Shown piece after piece: positions 8,096 to 15,284 of a DNA stretch of 25,997 nucleotides. The position numbers and the translations under genes are program-made. Every line of letters starts with the position of its first letter. Position 1 is the stretch's first letter. The stretch spans positions 1 to 25,997 of the forward strand of contig CAKVLN010000018.1 in NCBI GenBank assembly GCA_934757275.1, written 5' to 3'. Below the pieces are notes generated by a model that saw only the letters and a program-made list of their open reading frames with translations, made no database searches and was not told the DNA's origin. Source of the DNA: an uncultured Candidatus Melainabacteria bacterium. Lineage in GTDB: Bacteria > Cyanobacteriota > Vampirovibrionia > Gastranaerophilales > Gastranaerophilaceae.

Positions 8096-8138
8096 AGTCA
8101 ATAAGTGAATAGGTGAATGAGTGAATAAGTTCGTATTA
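8096..8138 (+). repeat. Octamer-array arm (GTGAATAA family)
   Basis: Degenerate tandem 8-mers (AATAAGTG, AATAGGTG, AATGAGTG, AATAAGTT) end in CGTATTA. This is the same arm that forms the ends of the elements at 18239, 18744 and 19001. Here it stands alone just upstream of the nozzle gene. Confidence 0.7.
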
Positions 8139-8220
8139 AAATTTTTGATGTGATTAGCGTTCATAATTATAATAGAGCGTGTTGGACAATTGTAAGCCAA
8201 TACGAGATTTTTATAATAAT

Positions 8221-8455
8221 AGATTACTTCGTCGCTAACGCTCCTCGTAATGACGGGGCGTAAAAACTACTTGTTGAGCGTCATTGCGAGAAAATCGTAA
8301 GATTTTCGTGGCAATCTCTAAAAGTTATTGGTGCGTCAAACGACGGCACCCTACTTTTCTCAAAACCTCACTAGTTAGGGAGGTCGCAGTCGTGCTTGAG
8401 CTTTGCGAAAGCTACGAATGCAGGTGGGTATTGATTGAATGAAAATAGTTATTAA
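8221..8455 (+). repeat. Long dispersed repeat, copy 1
   Basis: About 235 bases match the reverse complement of 23943-24171 at roughly nine bases in ten. It is a mosaic of palindromic modules: AGATTACTTCGTCGC..., GAAAATC-GTAA-GATTTTC, GTGCGTCAAACGACGGCACC, and GGGAGGTCGCAGTCGTGCTT... GGTGGGTATT. The last module also occurs at 21067-21137. No gene is evident. Its presence inside the phage-like cluster shows that chromosomal repeats have entered it. Confidence 0.8.
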
Positions 8456-8477
8456 CCATGTCCATTTGGTCTAAAAC

Positions 8478-8537
8478 GGTGGGAACGCACTCCACGTTCT
8501 TTGTGATTTATCAGCGTTTTTAGTCGCTTTTCCCACC
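8478..8537 (+). repeat. GGTGGGAA palindrome, long-loop copy
   Basis: GGTGGGAA (8478-8485) and TTCCCACC (8530-8537) enclose a 44-base loop. It is followed by CTACGTTTTTT, a terminator-like T-run on the plus strand. It is related to the short-loop copy at 771-798. Confidence 0.5.
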
Positions 8538-8550
8538 CTACGTTTTTTCA

Positions 8551-8798
8551 AGTGAATGAGTCAATAAGTGAATAGGTGAATAAGTTCGTATTAAATTATT
8601 TTTTTGTATCAATTCTACGAATCTTGGTAATTCCCTCGTCTTACAAGACAGGGCTAGAATTGAAGCGTCTACTTATGTTTTTGTTGGGCAGGTAGCCCAA
8701 CCGACATTACGCCAATAACAGAACGCATTATACAAAACCAATATTTAATACGAACTTATTCACTCATTCACCAATTGACTCATTACCCCTATTCACTT
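8551..8798. repeat. Inverted pair of octamer arrays
   Basis: The left arm (8551-8593, GTGAATGA/GTGAATAG/GTGAATAA units ending TTCGTATTA) and the right arm (8747-8798, TAATACGAACTTATTCACTC... ) are inverted relative to each other. They enclose about 150 bases, including a copy of the GTTGGGC palindrome at 8683-8701. The remainder of 8038-8932 has no gene I can support. Confidence 0.65.
8683..8701. repeat. GTTGGGC palindrome, copy 2
   Basis: Perfect arms GTTGGGC and GCCCAAC with loop AGGTA, in the same sequence context as 824-843. Confidence 0.6.
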
Positions 8799-8932
8799 TA
8801 ACAAATATTAAGAAATTCCCACTTTTCAAAACCCAACTTTACAAAACTTAACAAATCGCATCAAAAAAGGCAATTTTTTAAAACTTAAATACTTTATATA
8901 TACATAAGAGATAACCAAGGAGAGTTCAAAAG

Positions 8933-9220
8933 ATGTTATTCACTACAGAAACAATTTCAAACAAAGAATTCGAATCTATAAACAATTTCTTCAATGAATT
9001 TGAAGCTGTTGAAACTGTTTCTGTTGAAGATAGCCAAAAAGAAACTACAGTTGCTAAATACATCAACTCTCTTGTTACTTCTTGTTACCAAAAATCTGTT
9101 GATGAAATCGCTAACACTAAAGTTGGCAACAGAGTTGTTAGAAAAAGAAACCTTCAACAAGTGATGAAAGAATCTTTCTTCTACGGTGCTAACAGATTTG
9201 GTAATAACTTTATTGCATAA
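8933..9220 (+). CDS. 95-aa soluble protein, cargo gene with highly-expressed-type codons
   Basis: I do not recognise the family. The N-terminal half is acidic (NNFFNEFEAVETVSVEDSQ) and the C-terminal half basic and helical (NRVVRKRNLQQVMKESFF), with no signal or membrane segment. The ATG has AAGGAGAG eight bases upstream. Codon choice is biased to AAC, TTC, AGA, ACT and GCT, like the alpha-glucan phosphorylase gene at 21386 and unlike the AAT/TTT-leaning phage genes around it. This suggests a strongly expressed host-type gene. It runs against the late genes, has AT-rich promoter-like DNA upstream and its own terminator at 9411. This is the layout of a phage cargo (moron) gene or a host gene that became enclosed. 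Confidence 0.8.
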   Translation: MLFTTETISNKEFESINNFFNEFEAVETVSVEDSQKETTVAKYINSLVTSCYQKSVDEIANTKVGNRVVRKRNLQQVMKESFFYGANRFGNNFIA

Positions 9221-9359
9221 GGGAATAGGGTAATAAGGCAATAAGGTAATAAGAGATTTTAGATATTTCTTAAAGACAAATGCGATAAATAAACAGATAT
9301 TATATCTAAAAATATTATAACCACTTATTCCCCTATTACCTTATTACCTTAATCACTTC
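9221..9359. repeat. Inverted pair of variant octamer arrays (GGTAATAA type)
   Basis: Directly after the stop of the 95-aa gene, GGGAATAG-GGTAATAA-GGCAATAA-GGTAATAA (9221-9253) faces CTTATTCCCCTATTACC-TTATTACC-TTAATCAC (9323-9357) across about 70 bases. The unit length and layout match the GTGAATAA elements elsewhere, but the unit sequence differs. The paired arms could fold into one long hairpin in the 3' untranslated region. Confidence 0.65.
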
Positions 9360-9410
9360 AAAAAAAACATAAACTCTCTCTTATATAATCTTACATCTTA
9401 CAAAACTTTT

Positions 9411-9433
9411 AGCCCCATCTGGGGCTTTTTTTT
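9411..9433 (+). terminator. Terminator of the 95-aa gene
   Basis: AGCCCC, loop ATCT, GGGGCT, then eight T. This is a textbook rho-independent terminator for plus-strand transcription; the minus side has no comparable T-run. Confidence 0.85.
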
Positions 9434-9451
9434 GTGATTTAGTACTTATAG

Positions 9452-9457
9452 TATAAT
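9452..9457 (+). promoter_or_regulatory. -10 box upstream of the hydrophobic peptide
   Basis: A perfect TATAAT follows the terminator of the previous gene. I see no good -35 at standard spacing (TTGTGA at 9432-9437 would leave only 14 bases). A start here would give an untranslated leader of about 95 bases before the ATG at 9560. Confidence 0.4.
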
Positions 9458-9500
9458 AGCTATATTGAACATTAAAAAGTTTATGGGAATAACCGTTAAA

Positions 9501-9552
9501 GCTCCTACCTCTAGCACAACAGTAATTGGTGGAATTAAGCTAGAAAGGAGGG
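9501..9552 (+). promoter_or_regulatory. Possible ribosome-site-sequestering stem
   Basis: GCTCCTACCTCTAGC (9501-9515) is complementary, with a short internal mismatch, to GCTAGAAAGGAGGG (9539-9552), which contains the ribosome-binding site of the 24-aa ORF. The loop would be about 23 bases. Folding would hide the Shine-Dalgarno sequence, as in many type I toxin mRNAs. Confidence 0.45.
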
Positions 9553-9559
9553 TGCGACT

Positions 9560-9634
9560 ATGTGCGCTAAATTACTAATAAAAATAGTAGCAATTGCACT
9601 GCTACTATTTTTAAGTTCTTTAACTGCATTATAG
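9560..9634 (+). CDS. 24-aa hydrophobic peptide, type I toxin-like
   Basis: The peptide starts MCAKLLIKIVAIALLLFLSS and is a single short membrane helix with two Lys near the N-terminus. The ribosome site AAAGGAGGG is near perfect, unusual for a spurious ORF. It sits in a structured transcript: a possible SD-blocking stem before it and a strong hairpin after it. Small hydrophobic peptides with strong but occluded ribosome sites are characteristic of type I toxin-antitoxin toxins (Ldr, TisB and Fst styles), where an antisense or trans RNA represses translation. I cannot point to the antitoxin RNA. A small regulatory membrane peptide is the alternative. Confidence 0.55.
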   Translation: MCAKLLIKIVAIALLLFLSSLTAL

Positions 9635-9645
9635 AGAACGGTGGA

Positions 9646-9674
9646 CTGAGTACAATCTAGAACCTTGTACTCAG
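9646..9674 (+). terminator. Hairpin after the hydrophobic peptide
   Basis: Perfect 10-base arms CTGAGTACAA and TTGTACTCAG have a nine-base loop, and the stem is extended outward by AGAGAAC/GTTCCCT across a bulge. Only a moderate T-rich stretch follows. It may act as a terminator or a stabilising 3' structure. Confidence 0.6.
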
Positions 9675-9763
9675 GTTCCCTATACTTTTATTATTTACGA
9701 TAACACGCCTTTTGTCAATCGCCCCCAAAACATTAAATCAAACTTAAAATACTTTTTCTTTTT

Positions 9764-10423
9764 TCACAAACAAACCTTCTTTTCGCCATCAGCTCCCTTC
9801 GCATACTTAATCAATAACCTATAAGCCGTTTCGGACTGTTTTTTATAAGCCGAATAATTTTCATCACTCTCTGATGCAATAGAATTTAACATTGTTCTTG
9901 CAATAACTGCATTTGTAAACAATTTTTCCAAATGCGCTGGCACTGCAACGATATCCTCTTCATCATTTAGTGCGAAAATTTCTTCACCCTCTTTATTTTC
10001 ACCGATTGCTAAACTAACATAATCGATTACAACGATTGCTTGATTTGTCGGAATTGGATATAAATAAATTTTATCATTCTTCAAATAAAACCCTTCTGGC
10101 ATGCCAGATTTTTCAGGTAACAAATCAGGCTTTTCGATAAGTGGTAAAAACTTTCCACTCAATTTGACACAATAATTCCCTAAACTATTTTTCTTTATCA
10201 TGCCAGTTGGCAAATCGTAAGAATTGATGTTTGGCACGGTTAGTAACAAATGCGTTTTATTTCGGAATTCAAAATTATAAGAATACAAAATCTCTTGTAA
10301 GGCTTTATTTAATGCTAATACCAAAGATTTTTCAAATTCTTCACCTGACCTTGCATCGTTATCATACATAGACCATTCCTGCGTTGCTGCAGTATTATAC
10401 AAATCTAATAAAGTTAGTGTCAT
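9764..10423 (-). CDS. Head-tail adaptor (tail tubular A-like) protein
   Basis: The 219-aa product opens with TLLDLYNTAATQEW and a helical segment, then YDLPTGMIKKNSLGNYCVKLSGKFLPLI and a GFYLKNDKIYLYPIPTNQAIVVIDYVS motif (residues 117-140). It ends in helices with TNAVIARTMLNSIASESDENY. This pattern of helix bundle plus beta segment with 'Y..P.P' is typical of podovirus adaptor (gp11/gp4-like) proteins, which join the portal to the nozzle. Length fits. The ATG has AAAGGAG upstream, 13 bases after the transglycosylase gene. A further 1.7 kb separates it from the nozzle gene, which would normally follow directly. Confidence 0.75.
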   Translation of the reverse strand: MTLTLLDLYNTAATQEWSMYDNDARSGEEFEKSLVLALNKALQEILYSYNFEFRNKTHLLLTVPNINSYDLPTGMIKKNSLGNYCVKLSGKFLPLIEKPDLLPEKSGMPEGFYLKNDKIYLYPIPTNQAIVVIDYVSLAIGENKEGEEIFALNDEEDIVAVPAHLEKLFTNAVIARTMLNSIASESDENYSAYKKQSETAYRLLIKYAKGADGEKKVCL

Positions 10424-10435
10424 ATCATCTCCTTT

Positions 10436-10918
10436 TTAAACAATGCCAGTGACATCGTAACCCGCAAATTTCTTCAAATATGTTTCAACAGAAGTTCCGA
10501 AAGCGTCACAAGCATTGTTTTTCCCATCTGATTTCAAATAATTTATTACACAACCCGCACCTTTTAGGTGCGCACCAGCAAGCAAACCCGATTTTGTGAT
10601 AGTAATACCGTTAATCTTTTTGCCTAAATACTTATCTGCGCCAACCGCTTTCAAATACCCCCATTGACGCTTTTTGAAAATTATTTGCGCATTTTCTTGA
10701 GCCTTTGGGTTATTAAGAAAATCAGTAATCGAATTAACACCATCTTTTCCTGTAAAAGTTCCCTTCCAATCGTTGTTGAAATTTCCTTTTTTAATATAAT
10801 ACCCAGCATCAATCATCGCCATTTCGCCCATTTGATATTTACCTGCGTAGCCATATTTATTATAAGCCTTATAATTTCCACCCGACTCCATTTTTGCTAA
10901 TTCTTCTAAAAATTTCAT
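10436..10918 (-). CDS. Lytic transglycosylase / virion lysozyme
   Basis: Residues 5-35 (LAKMESGGNYKAYN, then GYAGKYQMGEMAM) match the active-site region of SLT-like transglycosylases, with E11 in M-E-S-G-G the expected catalytic acid. The C-terminal part holds LLAGAHLKGAGCVINYL and the D-A-F-G-T-S..Y-L..F-A-G-Y pattern found in phage and LysM-type homologues. At 160 aa it is a single catalytic domain without a signal peptide, so it would be virion-borne or depend on a holin. Its ATG overlaps the stop of the 66-aa gene (ATGA). It is the only peptidoglycan-cutting enzyme seen here and could serve in DNA entry, lysis or both. Confidence 0.85.
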   Translation of the reverse strand: MKFLEELAKMESGGNYKAYNKYGYAGKYQMGEMAMIDAGYYIKKGNFNNDWKGTFTGKDGVNSITDFLNNPKAQENAQIIFKKRQWGYLKAVGADKYLGKKINGITITKSGLLAGAHLKGAGCVINYLKSDGKNNACDAFGTSVETYLKKFAGYDVTGIV

Positions 10919-11115
10919 TGCACTTCCCTTTCAACAACTTTTGAATAAATCGAGTTTTCTTTATCTTCTATTTTGGGCTTAATTTTATCCCTAAATTTTC
11001 GCCCATTCTTTTCAATAATTTGATAATCCTCAGGACTTTTTTCTTTAAGCAGCTTTGCATCTTTTTCGGGCAAAACAAAGATATTGCCAGTAGGCAAATA
11101 TTTAATCTTAAACAT
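10915..11115 (-). CDS. 66-aa phage head-region protein
   Basis: A small, charged protein. It begins with a beta hairpin (FKIKYLPTGNIFVLPEKDA), then a helix (KLLKEKSPEDYQII), and ends in a basic tail. Small proteins with the 'F.LPE.EA..L....P..Y.I' pattern are frequent between capsid and tail-adaptor genes in phages, without a settled function. GAGGAA precedes the ATG, and the stop overlaps the transglycosylase start by four bases. It is the first gene after the terminator-like hairpin that follows the capsid genes. Confidence 0.7.
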   Translation of the reverse strand: MFKIKYLPTGNIFVLPEKDAKLLKEKSPEDYQIIEKNGRKFRDKIKPKIEDKENSIYSKVVEREVQ

Positions 11116-11137
11116 ATATTCCTCTTCTTTATATATT

Positions 11138-11166
11138 AAATAAAGGGGGCTGCGCCCCCTTTATTT
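11138..11166 (-). terminator. Terminator/attenuator after the capsid genes
   Basis: A perfect 13-base stem, AAATAAAGGGGGC and its complement, with a three-base loop TGC, lies between the decoration gene and the 66-aa gene. On the minus strand the 3' arm ends in TTTATTT. It is a partial or full stop that would make capsid-gene mRNA more abundant than tail-gene mRNA. Confidence 0.75.
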
Positions 11167-11186
11167 GCATACCCTGTTTTCCAAAC

Positions 11187-11576
11187 CTATTCAACAGTTC
11201 TAACACCAGCCCATTTTGCAATTGCAAAAATTGTACCTTCAAAACCTTTCGCAAAATCTAAATCTATTGAACCATCAGCTTTTTCAAACCTTGATAAATC
11301 TTGAATTTGAATAGCAGAAACTCCTGTAGGTAATTCAATAACAATGTCACCTAGCATAGAGTTTGGATAAGCGTCACCCGATTTTACTGTTAATAGAGAA
11401 GATGAACTTGTTGTAGTATCAATCACGACAAACAAAGAGTTATTTTTATTTGCAAACGCTTCTTTTATTGTAATACCGTTTTCTTGAACAACATCTTTCT
11501 TTTCTATTCCAATATTTGCAACAGATTCTGTGTGATCAAGTGTTGGATATTGAACATTAATTATATCTCTAGCCAT
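11187..11576 (-). CDS. Probable capsid decoration / minor head protein
   Basis: The 129-aa product lies directly downstream of the major capsid gene and shares with it an identical ribosome-site context (AGAAAGGAAAATTATGGC), implying similarly strong translation. The sequence is beta-rich with a Thr/Ser-rich central stretch (VVIDTTTSSSSLLTVKSGDAYP, residues 50-71) and a GFEGTIFAIAKW motif near the end. Place, size and composition fit a capsid-surface protein. No specific family is recognised. A terminator follows it. Confidence 0.7.
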   Translation of the reverse strand: MARDIINVQYPTLDHTESVANIGIEKKDVVQENGITIKEAFANKNNSLFVVIDTTTSSSSLLTVKSGDAYPNSMLGDIVIELPTGVSAIQIQDLSRFEKADGSIDLDFAKGFEGTIFAIAKWAGVRTVE

Positions 11577-11591
11577 AATTTTCCTTTCTTA

Positions 11592-12488
11592 TTAACCTAA
11601 TGCTAATTGTGCTTTTACTTTCACCGTACCTAAATAATCTGCACGAGGCGCACCTACACCATACAAACCATAACCTTTGTAACAAGTATTGAAATTCTTT
11701 TCTGGAGTGTACGCAGTTGTATTTAGGTTTGCAGAAATTCCGCCAGCAAGAGTTTTGTCTTTCACACCAAACAATGGATAGAAAATACCTTCTTCTGGTT
11801 GAGCAATGTTGTTTGAAACAAGAATTTCCCAACCGCAAAGAGTGCCGATATAACCCTTTTTAGCCTCTTCTTTACCAGTTTCTGTATATTTGTAATCATC
11901 TAGCTTGCCTAAATAGAATTGATATTCTGGAGGAATTACACAAACCATAGAGCCATCAAGCCAGTTTGTATGACCTTTTCCATCACCACGTTGGAATTTT
12001 GCTTGCATAAATGCAAAAATATCCTTTGCTATTTGAGGAGTCAAAGTAATTGCCTCACCAGCATTATCCAAATAATGACCAGCTCTTGTATAAAGATTTG
12101 CGTAAGAAGCATCGACTGCTGCTGCAAATTGCTTGATAGCATCATTTGTATAATCTTTTGCTAGTCCAACTTGTGCGTCGGAGTCCCCTGCTGAAGCTTG
12201 AATCATTTTTTCTTCCATTTCTGACAACTCAAAATGAAACGCTTTACCTCTATCAATTTTTACTTTGCAAGTAGAAAGTGTTGCAGCTTCCGCAGTCGGC
12301 AAATCTCCGCCATCATAATCAAATAAAGTTACCAAACCAGGCATTGTCACATCAACTTCGTCACCTTTGTTGATGTTGTTTTTCAATTCTGAATGAGCAA
12401 GTTTTCCAACTACAAGCTCATTGTAAAAATGTTTGTTAAATGCTTGCGTAAAAGCAGATACGATAAGTTGCTTTGTTGTATCAGCCAT
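11592..12488 (-). CDS. Major capsid protein
   Basis: The 298-aa product lies between scaffold and decoration genes, the standard place for the coat gene. Its parts fit an HK97-fold coat of podovirus type. The N-arm helix is followed by a VDVTMPGLVTLFDYDGGDLP strand region (residues 45-65), and then the spine-helix region (MEEKMIQASAGDSDAQ). The P-domain strands (SMVCVIPPEYQFYLG) and a GWEILVSNNI strand are also present, and the C-terminus reads GVGAPRADYLGTVKVKAQLALG. It begins MADTTKQLIVSAFTQAFNKH. Strong AGAAAGGAAAATT ribosome site. This is the most abundant expected product of the cluster. Confidence 0.88.
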   Translation of the reverse strand: MADTTKQLIVSAFTQAFNKHFYNELVVGKLAHSELKNNINKGDEVDVTMPGLVTLFDYDGGDLPTAEAATLSTCKVKIDRGKAFHFELSEMEEKMIQASAGDSDAQVGLAKDYTNDAIKQFAAAVDASYANLYTRAGHYLDNAGEAITLTPQIAKDIFAFMQAKFQRGDGKGHTNWLDGSMVCVIPPEYQFYLGKLDDYKYTETGKEEAKKGYIGTLCGWEILVSNNIAQPEEGIFYPLFGVKDKTLAGGISANLNTTAYTPEKNFNTCYKGYGLYGVGAPRADYLGTVKVKAQLALG

Positions 12489-12538
12489 AATTTTCCTTTC
12501 TGTTTTTCAGAATAAATTTCTCGCTAAAAAGAACTTGT

Positions 12539-13174
12539 TTAAATCAATCTTTTTAACAATTCGTCTAATTCTGTTTGTGTCATCTCATCTATTCTTTTTT
12601 TAGGAGGAGTAATTGAAGAAACTTCATTTTTAGAAAAATTCATTGCATCAATAGCAGAACGATTTTCTTTTTCTACGGCTTTAGATTTTTCTATTGCCAA
12701 AATTCTTGATGCAACATAATCTTCAATAAGCGTCACAAAACGGTCACTATCTAAGTTCTCGCCTAATGCTAGATACGCTTCTTTGTAGATTTCTCTAAAA
12801 GACGGATCTTGAAAGTATTGTGGCGAATTGTACTTTTGTGCTACTTGCTTTAAGTTTTCCTGCGCTTTTTCGATTTGTTGCTGTTTTTCCCAAGCTTTGT
12901 TCACATCTTCTGAAAGCAAGGCTTTTTGCCTAAGCAAACCTAGCTCTTCTGATTGAGTTCCTTGAAATTTTTCTAATTCCTTGTAAGCTTTGGTAAGCTC
13001 TTCTACTGATTTGAACTTTCCTAAAATAAGACTAGAAGGGGCTGGAGTAGCAGAGTCTTGCTTAACCTCTGTATTAGCTTGTCCTTCTATTTGTTCTGTA
13101 GTTTTGGTTGTATTAGAGTTTTCAGAAACTTTATCTGGCTCATTTACAACACTGTTTTCTTGAATTTCTTCCAT
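12539..13174 (-). CDS. Capsid scaffolding protein
   Basis: The 211-aa, Glu/Gln/Lys-rich and largely helical product lies between portal and capsid genes. Residues 1-45 are disordered and Thr/Glu/Ser-rich; residues 50-130 form a long helix (FKSVEELTKAYKELEKFQG... LRQKALLSEDV); the C-terminus carries a basic helix after KKRIDEMTQTELDELLKRLI. Scaffolds have little sequence conservation but this composition and position are diagnostic. It would shape procapsid assembly and leave before DNA packaging. GAAAGGAAA precedes the ATG. Confidence 0.85.
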   Translation of the reverse strand: MEEIQENSVVNEPDKVSENSNTTKTTEQIEGQANTEVKQDSATPAPSSLILGKFKSVEELTKAYKELEKFQGTQSEELGLLRQKALLSEDVNKAWEKQQQIEKAQENLKQVAQKYNSPQYFQDPSFREIYKEAYLALGENLDSDRFVTLIEDYVASRILAIEKSKAVEKENRSAIDAMNFSKNEVSSITPPKKRIDEMTQTELDELLKRLI

Positions 13175-13278
13175 AAATTTCCTTTCTTTTTTGAATTATT
13201 TCCAAATATTTAATATTTCTTTACAAACCTAGCAATTTATATATTATTTGTGACTTTAATATAACTAAGGAAGGTTAA

Positions 13279-13464
13279 ACTTATCCAGCTGATACCGTGA
13301 CTATCTCTGCGGAATACAAACAAGGCTTGAGATATATTGAAGCCTTCCGTAAGACCCCACATTTAAACATTGACCAAAACACATGGCTTAATAATAGCGT
13401 AGAAAAAGAAGCTCAAAATAATGAAAATTTATTTAGTGCCTTATACATGTGGACTATGTTCTAA
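13279..13464 (+). pseudogene. 3' fragment of an unknown gene
   Basis: After an in-frame stop at 13276-13278, the plus strand stays open for 61 codons (TYPADTVTISAEYKQG... then RYIEAFRKTPHLNIDQNTW, ending LYMWTMF). The composition is protein-like, but there is no ATG and no ribosome site at a useful distance from the only GTG (13297). It fills the gap between scaffold and portal genes on the opposite strand and ends one base before the portal stop. It is best read as the tail end of a gene brought in by recombination; a short GTG-initiated protein is the less likely alternative. Confidence 0.35.
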
Positions 13465-13465
13465 G

Positions 13466-15199
13466 CTATTCACCTTGAGTAATTGGCAAACTTTCTACAC
13501 TTCCTAAAAATCGTTCTGGGCTATCCACGCCTTTTTGCTCAAAATACCAGACAAAAATTTCCTGCAAATTCAAAGGTATCAAGGACGCAAATTTTTCTAT
13601 CGCTTGAATTACAATGTCAGCTTGCTCTGATTTTTGCGTTGTCATAGAGGAATCGGCATACATGTATTTGTAATCACCTTGACGCACCGCATCATCAATT
13701 TCTATAACTTCTTGCTTGTTTTCATGATTTACAAACACAGTTTCTACGCCTGATTTAAAATCAGCACATAACTTTGCCACCTTCTCCACATTTGGAATAA
13801 TCAAATCTTGATTAATTGTATCAACAATCATTGCAAGTCGTATCATTTGTCCTTGCGTTTTTGTATTAATTTCGGTTGCTGTTTTTGCACCGCTTGTCTC
13901 AACCGCACCAATCATATTAGGGAAAATGCCCGACACTTCTGCCATCAAATCGTTTAAAAAACTTATATCCTGCAAGAAGATATTTGAATTAAAAGTTAAT
14001 TGTTGAAAAGCTCCTGTAGGCGACAAATTATCACCATATTCAATAATTTTCCCTGGGTAAAGATTAATTTCATCTTCATCAAAAAAGCCTTCTGGTGCTA
14101 ATAGAGGAGGATTTTCGTTAAGAGTTTGCAAGTTGCAGGTACGATTCATTAATTCTTCTTGCAGGTGTGCTAATGATAAGATTGAATATAAAGGGCTTAT
14201 TCCACGCTTTGTTTCTGGGTCTGTAATAAATGCACCGTAAGAAAATGGATTAATCAAACTTTCGTTTTTCTCAAATAGTGCTAAGTATTTTCTTGCGACA
14301 ACTACCGCATGCCAGTTCTTCAAAATCGTTCCGTCTGGCATTTTTAAATCACCCCAATGCTCTAAAACTTCTATAGTAGAACCGTTTACAATATCTTTAG
14401 TCAAAGAATTTTGACTAGAACGTGTAGGTATGTTTAATATTGCATTTTTCGCCTCATCTGAAAATTTGTAATACTTATTGTTGACAATTTCTGATGGAGT
14501 TTTGTACGTTCTATATATTTTAGGACAAGAATCCCAATTTTCTTTTTGCGAATTATCAAAAACCAAGTCTGCTGGGTTTACGGGATAAATAAACGGATTA
14601 TCATATATTTTTCTTGTATCCACCCAGTAGTTTTTGCCTTTTGCTATTGCGTCCATAATTTGAGGCAACTTGCTTAAATCTTGCGAAAAGATATTTTTGA
14701 AAAAATCAATTGGGCGTCGATATTCTTCGTAGTTCTTTTTCCACGCTGTAAAAGATATCAATTCACCATAAAGTAAGGCATTATCAATAATTTGATCACA
14801 GATTTGGGAGTAATCCATTTTTTCAAGAATGTCAACAAGCATCGCTTTTTGCTTGTTTGAAGCGTTGTTTGAGTCGTGATTTTCACCTGACACATCGAAC
14901 ATAGAATTAACATTCGCATAAGTATTTCTCCAGATAAAAGCTTTTAGAGTTTGGTAAAACATAAAAGTTTTGCACATTTTAATCTTTGTTTTCCATTTTT
15001 GATTTTTGTCAGTTAGTGACTTAAAATCGTTCTTGAAAAAAATCTCATTGGCAAGCTTTGATGCCATTTCGAGATTTGTACTTCGCTCTTGATTAAGCGA
15101 AGTAAATTTTGAGGAAATTTTCTTGATTAATTGTTCCTCCTGCTCTTTTGTAAGCTTTTTAACGCTTTCTTCTTGATTAACAATGTATTCAAACGACAT
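13466..15199 (-). CDS. Portal (head-tail connector) protein
   Basis: The 577-aa product has the size of short-tailed-phage portals (T7 gp8 is about 536 aa). It heads the series portal, scaffold, coat. Features consistent with the family are a helical N-terminus, NPFIYPVNPADLVFDNS-like clip/stem-region strands near 200, a LAHLQEELMNRTCNLQ helix (about 355-375), and GAVETSGAKTATEINTKTQG near 430-450, a 'TAtEi' motif common in podovirus portals. I set the start at the ATG at 15199, preceded by AAAGGAAA. The portal ring is the DNA gate and packaging-motor dock. Upstream of it come repeat and GNAT-remnant sequences rather than a terminase. Confidence 0.85.
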   Translation of the reverse strand: MSFEYIVNQEESVKKLTKEQEEQLIKKISSKFTSLNQERSTNLEMASKLANEIFFKNDFKSLTDKNQKWKTKIKMCKTFMFYQTLKAFIWRNTYANVNSMFDVSGENHDSNNASNKQKAMLVDILEKMDYSQICDQIIDNALLYGELISFTAWKKNYEEYRRPIDFFKNIFSQDLSKLPQIMDAIAKGKNYWVDTRKIYDNPFIYPVNPADLVFDNSQKENWDSCPKIYRTYKTPSEIVNNKYYKFSDEAKNAILNIPTRSSQNSLTKDIVNGSTIEVLEHWGDLKMPDGTILKNWHAVVVARKYLALFEKNESLINPFSYGAFITDPETKRGISPLYSILSLAHLQEELMNRTCNLQTLNENPPLLAPEGFFDEDEINLYPGKIIEYGDNLSPTGAFQQLTFNSNIFLQDISFLNDLMAEVSGIFPNMIGAVETSGAKTATEINTKTQGQMIRLAMIVDTINQDLIIPNVEKVAKLCADFKSGVETVFVNHENKQEVIEIDDAVRQGDYKYMYADSSMTTQKSEQADIVIQAIEKFASLIPLNLQEIFVWYFEQKGVDSPERFLGSVESLPITQGE

Positions 15200-15284
15200 A
15201 TTTTTCCTTTCTGAGTGCAATACTCCTAACAATTTGTTGTGCTGACTATCTATCTACCAACAAACATATCCTCAAACACAGTAG

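Noticed and set aside
11569..11838. Open frame overlapping the capsid gene on the same strand
   Set aside because: Its Cys/Arg/Trp-rich composition is typical of an out-of-frame reading of the capsid gene; it has no start signals.
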